Shown here: piece after piece, positions 51,801-60,635 of the stretch | How positions within the stretch are numbered: position 1 is the first letter of the stretch | How the letters are laid out: each line of letters begins with the position of its first letter | Assembly (NCBI RefSeq): GCF_002029235.1 | Contig: NZ_MZGV01000006.1 | Span: 1 to 64,000, forward strand | DNA length: 64,000 nt | Source: Clostridium oryzae | Lineage (GTDB): Bacteria > Bacillota > Clostridia > Clostridiales > Clostridiaceae | Direction of reading: 5' to 3' | Notes under the pieces: model-generated | Told to the model about the DNA's origin: nothing | Database searches by the model: none | What the model saw: only the letters and a program-made list of their open reading frames with translations | Position numbers and translations under genes: made by a program

Positions 51801-51978
51801 TTATACTAGGACCCAACCTTAAAATTCTAAATACCTCTTCAATACTCTTATCCATTAATTCATCAACCGTATAACCAGTCATATCTTCAAATGACTGATT
51901 GGCTTGTACAACTATACCATTTTCTACTGTTATAAAAGGTTGCTCGTTCGTGTTGCAATATGGACTTGTATCTTGCAT
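48862..51978 (-). CDS. Multi-PAS sensor histidine kinase
   Basis: This 1038-residue kinase has no membrane helix and about six PAS-like domains in series (roughly residues 10-120, 130-245, 250-370, 375-495, 500-620, 625-750), each ending in a PAC-like G-D/N-I-x-x-A/G-V pattern. Then come a HisKA domain with the phosphorylated His in FISHEFRTPLNVIS (about 790) and a HATPase with ANAGRIKINK, DKGIGIPQDKI and GTGIGLSLVKRFVEALGG. No receiver is fused or adjacent, so the partner regulator is elsewhere, perhaps Spo0A-type. It is cytoplasmic and would sense redox, gas or ligands through PAS domains. Confidence 0.92.
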   Translation of the reverse strand: MQDTSPYCNTNEQPFITVENGIVVQANQSFEDMTGYTVDELMDKSIEEVFRILRLGPSINIEEIDDQTDYFLFSKSLEVKFVNVKVIRKKLEKTYIFSEKMDHSLGSKLAFANGLASDNYYGIGIYSTPDITLISANQKYMSFFDEPYNRKENCIGKRMDEFSAGFKKSTYEYIWSKVLKTEKNCNIDEFMYDRLDMRKTYLRLTFVPIFEGEKMKYCVVIAVEVTEQVLYRKKIEEQTKIIERQKKELEAVLDNMVDGLVVVDNSGNYIKVNKTLKHWIEKAKCNKTEDFLSCVKYYDMQGNKLNYENLPSVRVAKGERLDQYELQMKINKDEIYICVSGAPIYNENGDFIMGVFNLKDITDKVRYLKILEQQKVELQTIMDNMSDLVFVLDSKANYTYKNKVTRKLFPQDRLTQKEDNSIITKYLDLNRNVIPEQDLPYYIVLKTKKTDNRVVIMKKGEKERYFDMTTAPLLDDEGNVEMVICCANDITNIMQKEKEIKDQKEQLEVIFKSIDDAIFIFDAKKDYYLANDAANQYFPNSKNKKLKPAQHRYKYYDLNEKEISVEDMIISKVFKGEVITNLKITLKNRKVTKHISINGRPVYDSDGNIKFAVLCSHDITRDVETQKVIERQKKLLEIIVKNLQESLYICDKDGKFIIKNNKAILPQAISDSSIEDLYRSGQWYRLDGTEIPIEKMAGYRAIDGEITRNSIVYKKINGRICYLLINGTPILDQRGDFMYAIVSTLDITDLMKSNQLLDETYKRLLKSEHEKNEALQKSMEMKDDFLSFISHEFRTPLNVISTAIQALNYICADQMTDKVKEYLGTIRQNTFRQLRLVNNLLDITRANAGRIKINKNNIDIVFLTKSIAESVSAYALQKGVEVTFLSSLQKKIIGIDDEKYERILLNLLSNAMKFTPKGKNIIVNLCCESGSICIEVKDKGIGIPQDKIDVIFERFGQVDSSLSRQAEGTGIGLSLVKRFVEALGGSISVKSKEGKGSTFTVLLPDEKVVEKSNEKQMVNLLDNRLIQTAKIEFSDIYL

Positions 51979-52162
51979 AATAATACCCCCAAGCTTTAAT
52001 TACTTCAAATAGCATGTATTAACATATTAATAATATTTTACCACTTTATTCCACATTTTTCTATGAAATATCATTTTTAAATCTAATAGGAATTAAATTC
52101 CCGCATAATATTCTACTATCGCAAATTATTCCACTGTTTAATGTGCTCATCGACAAGAGCTC

Positions 52163-52520
52163 AATAAAAGAGGGTAGGAAGTGATTTCCGTCGTCTGGAA
52201 AATGCCTCCTCTAACCACTTCTACCCTATGCCGACTCTATGCATTTACAAAGTATTATTTTCTATATTACTTCTCCCAAATTATTTTTCTTTTTTATTTA
52301 CTTATTAGTATTTTCTTAAGAGCTATCTTCATATTACTTCATATATTATATAGTTATATCCTTTTAGTAACACATACATTTTATGTAAATTTCCTATGTC
52401 CTAACTCTTAATATTCACAAAATGCTTTTATTATATTGCTTCTGTTGTCTTCCTTTCTTAATTCACTAACTTCAAAATATATTACTGTTTCTTTTTATTG
52501 CTTCGTAACCATGATATAAC
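52163..52520 (+). repeat. R1 repeat (copy d) followed by R2 tail sequence
   Basis: Hairpin arms 52172-52183 and 52216-52226 (one base deleted in the 3' arm), the R1 AT-rich tail, then a segment matching the R2 tail (cttaattcactaacttcaaa, atattactgtttct). This mixed copy shows that the two families exchange parts. The 51979-52162 stretch before it is AT-rich without a gene. Confidence 0.7.
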
Positions 52521-52646
52521 GTTTCTTTATTTAGTAATCATCTTTTTTGCTTTATATAAAAATATCTTAGCATTAGCCAAAATTATTCAATTTAATTCCA
52601 TACTATAAATCAGTTAATTTCGAGTAGAATTATGAAGATTTTTATA

Positions 52647-52675
52647 TTGTTAACGATTACTCCGTATTATAAAAT
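52647..52675 (+). promoter_or_regulatory. Promoter of the galactoside operon with candidate cre site
   Basis: -35 TTGTTA (52647-52652), 17-nt spacer, -10 TAAAAT (52670-52675). TGTTAACGATTACT (52648-52661) matches the CcpA-type cre consensus except at two positions and overlaps the -35, which fits catabolite repression. Confidence 0.5.
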
Positions 52676-52763
52676 AACGTTGTAACAAGGCATTAACAAA
52701 AAATTATAATATTTTTAAAACCTTGTACCTGTTACTATTTTCTATAATCGAAAGGGTGATGTT

Positions 52764-53735
52764 ATGCAAGCAGTTCCAAGTTCAGCTCCGAAATCTACTA
52801 CAAAAAACTCAGGGAGAAAAATACTACAAAAACTTTGGGAGCAGAAATATTTGTACTTGCTTCTTTTACCAGCATTAATTTGGGTAATTATTATATGCTA
52901 TGCACCAATGTATGGACTCTATATGGCTTTTATAAACTACACACCAACAAAGGAACCTTTTGTAAAGGCTCTTATGCACAGCAAATTTGTAGGTCTACAA
53001 TGGTTTAAATACTTTGTAAGCAGTTCCGATTTTTACATTGTCATGAGAAATACATTAGCAATGAGTTTACTAACTCTGATCATGTCATTTCCTGCTCCTA
53101 TAATATTAGCTCTAGCGCTTAACGAAGTAAAAGGTACCTTTACTAAAAAATTTGTACAAACCGCTTCATATCTTCCTTACTTTATATCATGGGTTATTGC
53201 TGCTAACATTTTTATTACTTTACTATCTGCCGATGGTGTAATAAATCATCTGCTAAAAACACTACATTTAACAAATAATAGTATATTATTCTTTCAAAAG
53301 GGTCAATACTTTTGGTGGATTATTGCATTTGCTAACACTTGGAAGGTTATGGGATATAATTCCATAATTTATCTGGCAGCCATAGCCGGAATTAGTCAAG
53401 AGCAATACGAAGCGGCTAAAGTAGATGGTGCAAACAGAATTCAACAAATAATTCATATAACACTACCAGCGCTTAAACCTACAATTATTATGTTAATGAT
53501 CTTAGCAATAGGTAACATTCTTAATGCTGGATTCGAGCAACAGCTCCTTATGCAGAATAACTCTATTATGGATTACTCAGATGTACTTGATACTTATGTT
53601 TACAGATATGGTCTTCAAAATGGAGCTCTTTCCTATGCTGCTGCAGTTGGATTATTTAAGTCTGTAATTTCTCTAATATTGCTCGTATTCGCAAACTTTA
53701 CAGCAAAAAAGCTAAACGATCAGTCGTTATTCTAG
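52764..53735 (+). CDS. lplB: LplB-type ABC sugar transporter permease
   Basis: This 323-residue permease belongs to the LplB/YtcP-associated family of oligosaccharide importers (CUT1-like). It has six helices and the EAA loop reads EQYEAAKVDGANRIQQIIHI followed by TLPALKPT. Such permeases pair with LplC and a lipoprotein and use a shared MsmX-type ATPase encoded elsewhere, so the lack of an ATPase gene here is expected. AAAGGGTGATG lies ahead of the ATG. It is the first gene of the operon with the galactosidases. Confidence 0.9.
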   Translation: MQAVPSSAPKSTTKNSGRKILQKLWEQKYLYLLLLPALIWVIIICYAPMYGLYMAFINYTPTKEPFVKALMHSKFVGLQWFKYFVSSSDFYIVMRNTLAMSLLTLIMSFPAPIILALALNEVKGTFTKKFVQTASYLPYFISWVIAANIFITLLSADGVINHLLKTLHLTNNSILFFQKGQYFWWIIAFANTWKVMGYNSIIYLAAIAGISQEQYEAAKVDGANRIQQIIHITLPALKPTIIMLMILAIGNILNAGFEQQLLMQNNSIMDYSDVLDTYVYRYGLQNGALSYAAAVGLFKSVISLILLVFANFTAKKLNDQSLF

Positions 53736-53750
53736 TTGGAGGTGAAACTT

Positions 53751-54644
53751 TTGAAAAAGTCAGCAGATATTTCAGAGAACATATTGGATATACTTGTTTA
53801 CGCAATAATTATTTTAGTAGTAATAATTACAATATATCCATTTTGGAACATATTTATAGTTTCAATCAACGACGCAGCAGATACTGTACGAGGAGGTTTG
53901 TACCTACTTCCAAGAAAGTTAAGCATTGCTAGTTACAATACTATTATTACTGATGCAGAATTCATGAGATCTCTAAACATAACAGTTCTTAGAACAGTTA
54001 TAGGTACACCGTTAGCTATTCTTGTAACAGCGATGCTTGCATACGTTTTGTCCAAACGTGATTTGTTTGGCAGAAAATTTATATCTCTTCTCTTTATATT
54101 TACAATGTATTTTGGTGGAGGCTTGATACCATACTATATGATATTAAAATCTATTCATCTAATAGACAACTTTTGGGTTTATATATTTCCAAACCTTGTA
54201 AGCGTATTTAATATGCTACTTATAAAAGCCTATATAGAAAGCATGCCAGCTGAAATTTTCGAATCTTCAAAAATAGATGGAGCTAATGATCTAATTATAT
54301 TCTTTAAAATTGTTCTTCCTCTTTCAACACCTGTATTGGCAACGGTTGGTTTATTTGTAGCCATCATGCAGTGGAATTCATGGTTTGATTCCTACGTATT
54401 TACTTCAAGTCCAGGGCTCAAAACTATGCAGGCTGTACTTGTGAAAATATTAAATCAATACCAAACAGGGAACATGGTTTCAGCTTCTCAATCAATGTCA
54501 AATGCTGCTAGAAGATCTACTGTAACTCCAGATAGCATTAGAATGGCAGCTACTATGGTATCTACTATTCCTATAATAATGGTATATCCTTTTGTTCAAA
54601 AATATTTTGTTAAAGGAATTATGGTAGGAGCAATAAAAGATTGA
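53751..54644 (+). CDS. lplC: LplC-type ABC sugar transporter permease
   Basis: This second permease (297 residues) has six helices and the EAA loop EIFESSKIDGANDLIIFFKI followed by VLPLSTPV. I place the start at the TTG at 53751, where GGAGGTG lies seven to eight bases upstream; the frame also opens at 53736 right after lplB without a ribosome binding site. It forms the heterodimeric channel with LplB. The preserved region QKYFVKGIMVGAIKD at the C-terminus is typical of LplC proteins. Inner membrane. Confidence 0.9.
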   Translation: MKKSADISENILDILVYAIIILVVIITIYPFWNIFIVSINDAADTVRGGLYLLPRKLSIASYNTIITDAEFMRSLNITVLRTVIGTPLAILVTAMLAYVLSKRDLFGRKFISLLFIFTMYFGGGLIPYYMILKSIHLIDNFWVYIFPNLVSVFNMLLIKAYIESMPAEIFESSKIDGANDLIIFFKIVLPLSTPVLATVGLFVAIMQWNSWFDSYVFTSSPGLKTMQAVLVKILNQYQTGNMVSASQSMSNAARRSTVTPDSIRMAATMVSTIPIIMVYPFVQKYFVKGIMVGAIKD

Positions 54645-54711
54645 TGTTTTTAATGAATAGGATAATCGTCCTATTTAATATAAAAATTAATTTATTAAAG
54701 GGGGAAAAGTT

Positions 54712-56313
54712 ATGTTAAAATCAAAAATCAAGTTCACAACTCTTGTTGTTACCGTATCACTTATTGGTTCAATGCTTGCAGGCTGCAGTATAGGTAAATC
54801 AGCTAAATCGTCTGATACAACAAATAGTAAAAGCGGTAAAACTGTTACTATTAAATTCTTTGATAAAAATACAGGTGATGCATTTACTGACGATGTCGCC
54901 AAAGAAATAACCAAACAAACTGGCGTCAAAGTTGAAATTCAACAGCCAACTGGAGATCCTCTTGAAAAACTTAACCTAATGCTGGCAAGTGGTGATTACC
55001 CTGATATGGTACTTATGGACAGAGGTAATAGTATTGTTAACAAATACATTTCTGCAGGTGCGCTGATTCCACTTGATGACCTAATAAGCAAATATGGATC
55101 AGATGTAAAACAGATGTATGGTGACACTTTGAAAAAAATAAGATATAAGGATGGCAAAAATTACTACCTATCTAACTGGTATGGAAAGGATCCGGATGTT
55201 GTAAATGGCTTTGTTATGAGACAAGATATCTTAAAAAAGCTAGCTGGTGATAAGGCTACTAATGGTCAATACTTTACACAAGATGAATTTGTGAAATTAT
55301 TGAAAGATTTTAAAGCTAAATATCCAAAAATCAATGGAAAAACCACTCTTCCAATTACACTTTACGCTGAAGATCAAAACGGTGTCATTGGCACTTTTAA
55401 AGGAATGTTTGGATTAAAATCATACTACAATGTAAACGGTGAACTTAAGTATGATATAAGAGATCCTAAATATCTTGAAATGCTAAAGTTTATGAACAGC
55501 CTATATACCCAGGGGCTTCTTGATAAGGAATGGGTTGTTAACAAAAAACAGCTTTGGCTTGAAAAACTATCCAATGGTTATACTTTCTCTACTCCAACAG
55601 CTTATTGGAATGTATCTGATGCAAATGTAGCTCTAGCTAAGGATTCAGGAAATGATGCACAAATGTATGCTTATAAAGTAGTCGCAAACGGTGTAGATCC
55701 ATCTAAAACAACTTACAGTGGTAGAAGCTCATTAGGATGGGATGCAATAGGCATAACAAAGAACTGTAAAAATCCAGATGCTGCTATGAAATTCATGAAC
55801 TTCCTCACAAGTGAAAAAGGACAATACTTAATGATGTGGGGTGTAGAAGGTAAAACATGGAATATGGTTGATGGAAAACATAAACCTACAGATAAAATTT
55901 TAACTGACTTTACAAATAACTTTAATGCTACTGCTAAAAAGACTGGTGTAAGACACTGGACATGGTTCATTAAAAACGGTTTAGGTTCAGATGGGACTCC
56001 ATATGATATGGCTACTAAGTACAAAAAGGACAAAGCTCAAGTAGTTGCAAATAAAAACCTTACGAACACCTACTGGGATACCTCAGAGTATGATAATCTT
56101 ATACCAGCAAGTGGAACTCCTGAAGCTTTGATTTATCAAAAAGTAACAGATATATTTAATAAAGCATTCCCAAAAATTGTTGATGCACCTTCTCAAGCAA
56201 AGGCTGTCGCTTTATATAATAAAATGATTTCTGATATGGATTCTGCCGGATTAGCTAAAGTTGAAAAGGTTATAAACACTAACTATAAAGAAAGAATTAA
56301 GCTGTGGAAATAA
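54712..56313 (+). CDS. lplA: Extracellular solute-binding lipoprotein (LplA-type)
   Basis: This 533-residue protein has a lipoprotein signal peptide with lipobox LAGC (Cys25) and a two-lobed solute-binding fold of the LplA/oligosaccharide type. It would capture an alpha-galactoside or a related sugar outside the membrane and hand it to LplB/LplC. Its ribosome binding site is the strong AAAGGGGGA (54697-54705). That sequence is exactly complementary to UCCCCCUUU in both candidate small RNAs, a possible regulatory link. A strong hairpin follows the gene inside the operon. Confidence 0.92.
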   Translation: MLKSKIKFTTLVVTVSLIGSMLAGCSIGKSAKSSDTTNSKSGKTVTIKFFDKNTGDAFTDDVAKEITKQTGVKVEIQQPTGDPLEKLNLMLASGDYPDMVLMDRGNSIVNKYISAGALIPLDDLISKYGSDVKQMYGDTLKKIRYKDGKNYYLSNWYGKDPDVVNGFVMRQDILKKLAGDKATNGQYFTQDEFVKLLKDFKAKYPKINGKTTLPITLYAEDQNGVIGTFKGMFGLKSYYNVNGELKYDIRDPKYLEMLKFMNSLYTQGLLDKEWVVNKKQLWLEKLSNGYTFSTPTAYWNVSDANVALAKDSGNDAQMYAYKVVANGVDPSKTTYSGRSSLGWDAIGITKNCKNPDAAMKFMNFLTSEKGQYLMMWGVEGKTWNMVDGKHKPTDKILTDFTNNFNATAKKTGVRHWTWFIKNGLGSDGTPYDMATKYKKDKAQVVANKNLTNTYWDTSEYDNLIPASGTPEALIYQKVTDIFNKAFPKIVDAPSQAKAVALYNKMISDMDSAGLAKVEKVINTNYKERIKLWK

Positions 56314-56323
56314 AATCAAATAA

Positions 56324-56362
56324 TTTTACCCCAAAGAAAGCTTAGTTCTCTTTGGGGTAAAA
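56324..56362 (+). terminator. Intercistronic hairpin between lplA and the glycosidase genes
   Basis: 13-bp arms TTTTACCCCAAAG (56324-56336) and CTTTGGGGTAAAA (56350-56362), followed by TTTTA. It would end part of the transcripts, so the binding protein would be made in excess over the enzymes. Confidence 0.75.
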
Positions 56363-56384
56363 TTTTATAAAAGGAGGCAATTGT

Positions 56385-58370
56385 ATGAAAGTATATACTA
56401 ATAAGAATAATCATTTTGAATTTAGCTACAACCTTGTAAGCGGTAAATTTGATCTAAACTATAACAAACAATGTGAAATTAAAAACTGTTTTAGTTGTAT
56501 CCAAGATGTAAATTTCAAGAAGATTAATAACACAGACTTTAAGGTACGCAAATTGATTGAAGAAACAAAAATTAATGGTAAGTTTGGTAATGGCAAAAAA
56601 ATAGTTATTTCAAATTATGATGATGACGATTTTGTTCTAAAGCAGATTTTCTATTTATTTGAGGAAGGATATTTATTTGTTCAATTAGAGGTTTCTTCAA
56701 AAGCTGAATATACAACAAACTATATGGCTCCTATAATTGCTGAAGAAAAAGATAGTATAAGTATTATTGGAAAAAATATAAGGACTTTGTTTGTGCCCTT
56801 TGATAATGATAAATGGGTTAGATTCATTTCTTATCCCGTTAAATTCTCAGAGCAAAGTTATGAATTTACAGCTATTTATGATGAACAAACAGAAAATGGG
56901 CTAGTCCTTGGATCATTAACTCATGATGAGTGGAAAACTGGAATAAGGGTAAGAGGAAAAGATAATAAGGTGAATCATATAGAAGTCTATGGAGGTGCTT
57001 CTTCAGAACAAACTAGGGATGTACTTCCCCATGGAAATATAAAAGGAAACATAGTTTATTCCCCTTTGATATTTGTGGGATTTTATGATTGCTATAAAAC
57101 TGGTTTCGAAACTTTCGGAAACTTAAATGCAAAAATCAGGCCGGCTCTTAAATGGAATGGCAGTGTTCCTTTCGGATGGAATAGCTGGGCCGCACTAATG
57201 CAAACTTTAACTTTTGATAAATACATAGAAACTTCGGATTTTTTTAAGAAAAACATTCAATACAGCTTTAATAATAATTCTAATGTTTATATTAACTTTG
57301 ATGCCTTCTGGAATACACTCAGTTCTGAAAAGTTAGTTGAAGCAATTGAACATGTACGGCATAATGAACAGAAACCAGGCATATATATATCACCTTTTGT
57401 TACTCACGAAAGCAGTTTTGATAAAAGTGTAATAGGTACAAATGGAAACTATACCTATAGAGATTTGCTTCTAAAAGATTTTGAAGGAAATATATTACCT
57501 GCAGTAGATGGTCTATATTCTCTAGATCCTACTCATCCAGGAACTATTTATAAGATTAATTATGAAACAAATAAATTTATTGAACTAGGAGTTGACTATG
57601 TAAAGGCAGATTTTTTAGGTCATGCTGCTAGAGAAGGAAACTTCTATAATAAACAAATAACTACAGGGATTCAAGCTTACAATTATGGAATGACCTACTT
57701 TGTTGAAAATTTAAGCCCAAGTAAAGCAGGAAAAGATATATTTATAAGTTTATCAATTGCTCCAATATTTCCTCATGGCTTTGGGCATGCAAGAAGGATT
57801 TCTTGTGATGCATTCGGGACAATAGATCAATCGGAGTACCTACTCAACTCATTAACCTATTTATGGTGGATGAATGATTGCCTTTATCGATATAATGATC
57901 CTGATCATATTGTTATTTATAAGACTTATGACAAAGTATCTTCTACATGGAATGAAGCTCTATCAAGATTTAATTCTGCTATAATATGCGGAACTGTTAT
58001 GCTGAACAGCGATGATTATCAATATAAAGAAGCTAGAGAAAGAGCAAAAATATTATTTACTAACGAGAAAGTAAATAATATTGCGAAAACAGGAAAAACC
58101 TTTATACCATTCAGTGGTAATAAAGGTGAAAAAGCAGCAGACATTTTTGTTAGGAATGACGAGAATGCTTTATTTATCGCTTTATTTAATTACAGTATTT
58201 GCGATGAAAAACAATTTGATATCAGCCTGCAAGACTTAGGTTTAAGTTTAGGAAAGAAATATGAAGTAGAAAACTTATGGAAGAATAACACTATAATATT
58301 TGAGTTTAATGAATCTCTTAAAGTTAATTTAGCATGTGCAAGTTCAACAATTATAAAAATACATACTTAA
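56385..58370 (+). CDS. Clan GH-D glycosidase (alpha-galactosidase-like)
   Basis: This 661-residue protein has a GH36/GH27-like TIM barrel with unusual flanking domains. PFGWNSWAALMQT is the clan's barrel start, YVKADFLGHAAREG holds the nucleophile Asp (about 408), and RISCDAFGTIDQSEY the acid/base Asp (about 474). The N-terminal ~250 residues are beta-sandwich. No signal peptide, so it works on imported sugar. Specificity could be alpha-galactose or alpha-N-acetylgalactosamine; sequence alone does not decide. AAAAGGAGG precedes the ATG. Confidence 0.8.
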   Translation: MKVYTNKNNHFEFSYNLVSGKFDLNYNKQCEIKNCFSCIQDVNFKKINNTDFKVRKLIEETKINGKFGNGKKIVISNYDDDDFVLKQIFYLFEEGYLFVQLEVSSKAEYTTNYMAPIIAEEKDSISIIGKNIRTLFVPFDNDKWVRFISYPVKFSEQSYEFTAIYDEQTENGLVLGSLTHDEWKTGIRVRGKDNKVNHIEVYGGASSEQTRDVLPHGNIKGNIVYSPLIFVGFYDCYKTGFETFGNLNAKIRPALKWNGSVPFGWNSWAALMQTLTFDKYIETSDFFKKNIQYSFNNNSNVYINFDAFWNTLSSEKLVEAIEHVRHNEQKPGIYISPFVTHESSFDKSVIGTNGNYTYRDLLLKDFEGNILPAVDGLYSLDPTHPGTIYKINYETNKFIELGVDYVKADFLGHAAREGNFYNKQITTGIQAYNYGMTYFVENLSPSKAGKDIFISLSIAPIFPHGFGHARRISCDAFGTIDQSEYLLNSLTYLWWMNDCLYRYNDPDHIVIYKTYDKVSSTWNEALSRFNSAIICGTVMLNSDDYQYKEARERAKILFTNEKVNNIAKTGKTFIPFSGNKGEKAADIFVRNDENALFIALFNYSICDEKQFDISLQDLGLSLGKKYEVENLWKNNTIIFEFNESLKVNLACASSTIIKIHT

Positions 58371-58387
58371 TAAATATATCTACTAAC

Positions 58388-58435
58388 AAGGAGGTGAAAT
58401 TCATTATAGTGAACATTCTAAAATATGTACTATAA
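58388..58435 (+). promoter_or_regulatory. Displaced ribosome binding site and 8-codon mini-ORF before the GH36 gene
   Basis: AAGGAGGTG (58388-58396) is too far from the GH36 ATGs (58425, 58446). The only GTG-started frame near it (58409-58435, MNILKYVL) overlaps the GH36 start, so initiation may occur by coupling from this mini-ORF. Confidence 0.3.
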
Positions 58436-60635
58436 TGAAATATGTATGAGTATTGCTTTTAACGAGTTAGAAAAAACTTTCAATTTACAATCAAAAAATA
58501 CTAGTTACGTTTTACAAATTCATAGAGATGGTTATCTTGTACACTTATACTGGGGGAAAAAAATTAAGAAAGTTAATGCTGAAGAGCTTTTAGCATTGAC
58601 AGGTCGAGGATCCTTTTCACCAAATCCTAATCCAGAAGACAATGAACTATCTTTAGATACTTTACCGCAAGAATATCCCGCATACGGCAACAGTGACTTC
58701 CGTGCCCCAGCCTATTGCATACAGCTTGAAAATGGTTCAACCATAACAGACCTAAGATATGAATCTTTTACGATAAAAAAAGGGAAAACTACACTAGAAG
58801 GTTTGCCAGCAACTTACGTAGAAAGTGATGATGAAGCTGAAACACTTGAAATAACATTAGCGGATCCATTGATTAAACTAAAAGTAGTACTCTCCTATAC
58901 AGTTTATAAGGATTATGATGTTATTACAAGGAATGTGAAATTTATCAACAAAGGAACTAGTAATCTAAAATTGCTTAGGGCTTTGAGCATGAGTTTAGAT
59001 TTTGATAGTAACAATTATGATTTTCTACATCTGCATGGTGCATGGGCAAGAGAAAGACATGTCGAAAGAACCTCTCTTTTAAATGGCACTCAGTCAATTG
59101 AAAGCAGAAGAGGTGCTAGCAGCCATGCTCATAACCCCTTCATAGCACTTTTAAGCAAAGATGCCACAGAAGATTACGGAGATGTATATGGCTTTAGTTT
59201 GGTCTATAGCGGTAACTTCCTAGCCCAAGCTGAAGTAGACCAATATTATACTACAAGAGTATCTATTGGAATAAACCCTTTTGATTTTTCATGGCTGCTA
59301 GAACCAGAACAATCCTTTCAGACTCCAGAGGCTGTAATGGTTTATTCTTCAAATGGTTTAGGCGAAATGTCCCGAACGTATCATAAACTTTATCGTACAA
59401 GGCTATGTAGAGGTAAGTTTAGAGATAAAACAAGACCTATACTTGTTAACAATTGGGAAGCTACTTACTTTAATTTTAACGCCGAAAAAATTGAGAGTAT
59501 TGCTAAAGCAGGAAAAGAGCTTGGTATTGAGCTTTTTGTATTAGACGATGGTTGGTTTGGAAAAAGAGATAATGATGATTGTTCTCTTGGTGATTGGGTA
59601 GTTGATGCCAAAAAGCTTCCAAACGGATTAGATACACTAGCTAAACATGTTAATGAACTTGGACTGCAATTCGGACTATGGTTTGAACCCGAAATGGTAT
59701 CTCCTGATAGTGATTTGTATAGGAGACATCCGGATTGGTGCTTACATGTTCCAGATAGAATACGGTCACAAGCAAGAAAGCAGTTAGTTCTGGATTTATC
59801 AAGAGAAGATGTATGTGACTATATTGTTCGTTCCGTTTGCGATATTTTAAAAAGTGCTCCAATTAGCTATGTCAAATGGGATATGAATAGGAATATGACT
59901 GAAATTGGTTCAGAAAACTTACCTAGAGAACGTCAAAGAGAAACAGCACATAGATATATACTCGGTTTATATAAGGTTATAGATAGAATCACTTCTAAAT
60001 TTCCAAATGTGTTGTTTGAAAGCTGTTCAGGAGGCGGAGGACGTTTCGATCCTGGAATGTTGTTCTATATGCCGCAAACTTGGACCAGTGACAATACAGA
60101 TGCAGTTGAACGGTTAAAAATTCAATATGGTACAAGTATAGTATACCCTATTAGTACTATGGGCGCCCACGTTTCTGCAATACCAAATCACCAAGTGCAT
60201 AGAAACACATCCTTAAAAATGAGAGGAGATGTAGCTATGTCAGGTAATTTCGGCTATGAACTTGATCTTACAAAGTTTACCGATAAAGAAAAAGAAGTCG
60301 TAAAAGAGCAAATAACTCACTATAAAAAGCTTAGAGAACTTATACAATTTGGAGATTTTTATAGATTGTTAAATCCTTTTAAAGGTAATGAAGCTGCCTG
60401 GATGGTTGTATCGACAGATAAAACACAAGCTTTCGCAGTATATTTTAGAGTTCTTGCGCTGCCTAATGCTGCTATTAGAAAACTACAGCTAAAAGGTTTA
60501 GATTCAACTAAAGAATATTCAGTTTCACATAAATCTGTTACTTTTGGCGGAGATGAACTTATGTACTCGGGATTAAGTATACCGGAGTTACAAGGTGATT
60601 ATCAAAGTGTTGTATGGACACTTAAAAGTATATAA
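58425..60635 (+). CDS. GH36 alpha-galactosidase
   Basis: This is a classic GH36 alpha-galactosidase (736 residues). FVLDDGWFGKRDNDD, YVKWDMNRN (nucleophile D486), ESCSGGGGRFDPG and TWTSDNTDAVERLK (acid/base D556) are all intact. Counting from the second ATG at 58446 the catalytic residues become D479 and D549, very close to the usual D478/D548 of AgaA/RafA-type enzymes, so that start is more likely. No signal peptide: it splits imported raffinose-type or melibiose-type sugars in the cytoplasm. It is the last gene of the operon, and its stop codon abuts repeat R2b. Confidence 0.94.
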   Translation: MYYNEICMSIAFNELEKTFNLQSKNTSYVLQIHRDGYLVHLYWGKKIKKVNAEELLALTGRGSFSPNPNPEDNELSLDTLPQEYPAYGNSDFRAPAYCIQLENGSTITDLRYESFTIKKGKTTLEGLPATYVESDDEAETLEITLADPLIKLKVVLSYTVYKDYDVITRNVKFINKGTSNLKLLRALSMSLDFDSNNYDFLHLHGAWARERHVERTSLLNGTQSIESRRGASSHAHNPFIALLSKDATEDYGDVYGFSLVYSGNFLAQAEVDQYYTTRVSIGINPFDFSWLLEPEQSFQTPEAVMVYSSNGLGEMSRTYHKLYRTRLCRGKFRDKTRPILVNNWEATYFNFNAEKIESIAKAGKELGIELFVLDDGWFGKRDNDDCSLGDWVVDAKKLPNGLDTLAKHVNELGLQFGLWFEPEMVSPDSDLYRRHPDWCLHVPDRIRSQARKQLVLDLSREDVCDYIVRSVCDILKSAPISYVKWDMNRNMTEIGSENLPRERQRETAHRYILGLYKVIDRITSKFPNVLFESCSGGGGRFDPGMLFYMPQTWTSDNTDAVERLKIQYGTSIVYPISTMGAHVSAIPNHQVHRNTSLKMRGDVAMSGNFGYELDLTKFTDKEKEVVKEQITHYKKLRELIQFGDFYRLLNPFKGNEAAWMVVSTDKTQAFAVYFRVLALPNAAIRKLQLKGLDSTKEYSVSHKSVTFGGDELMYSGLSIPELQGDYQSVVWTLKSI

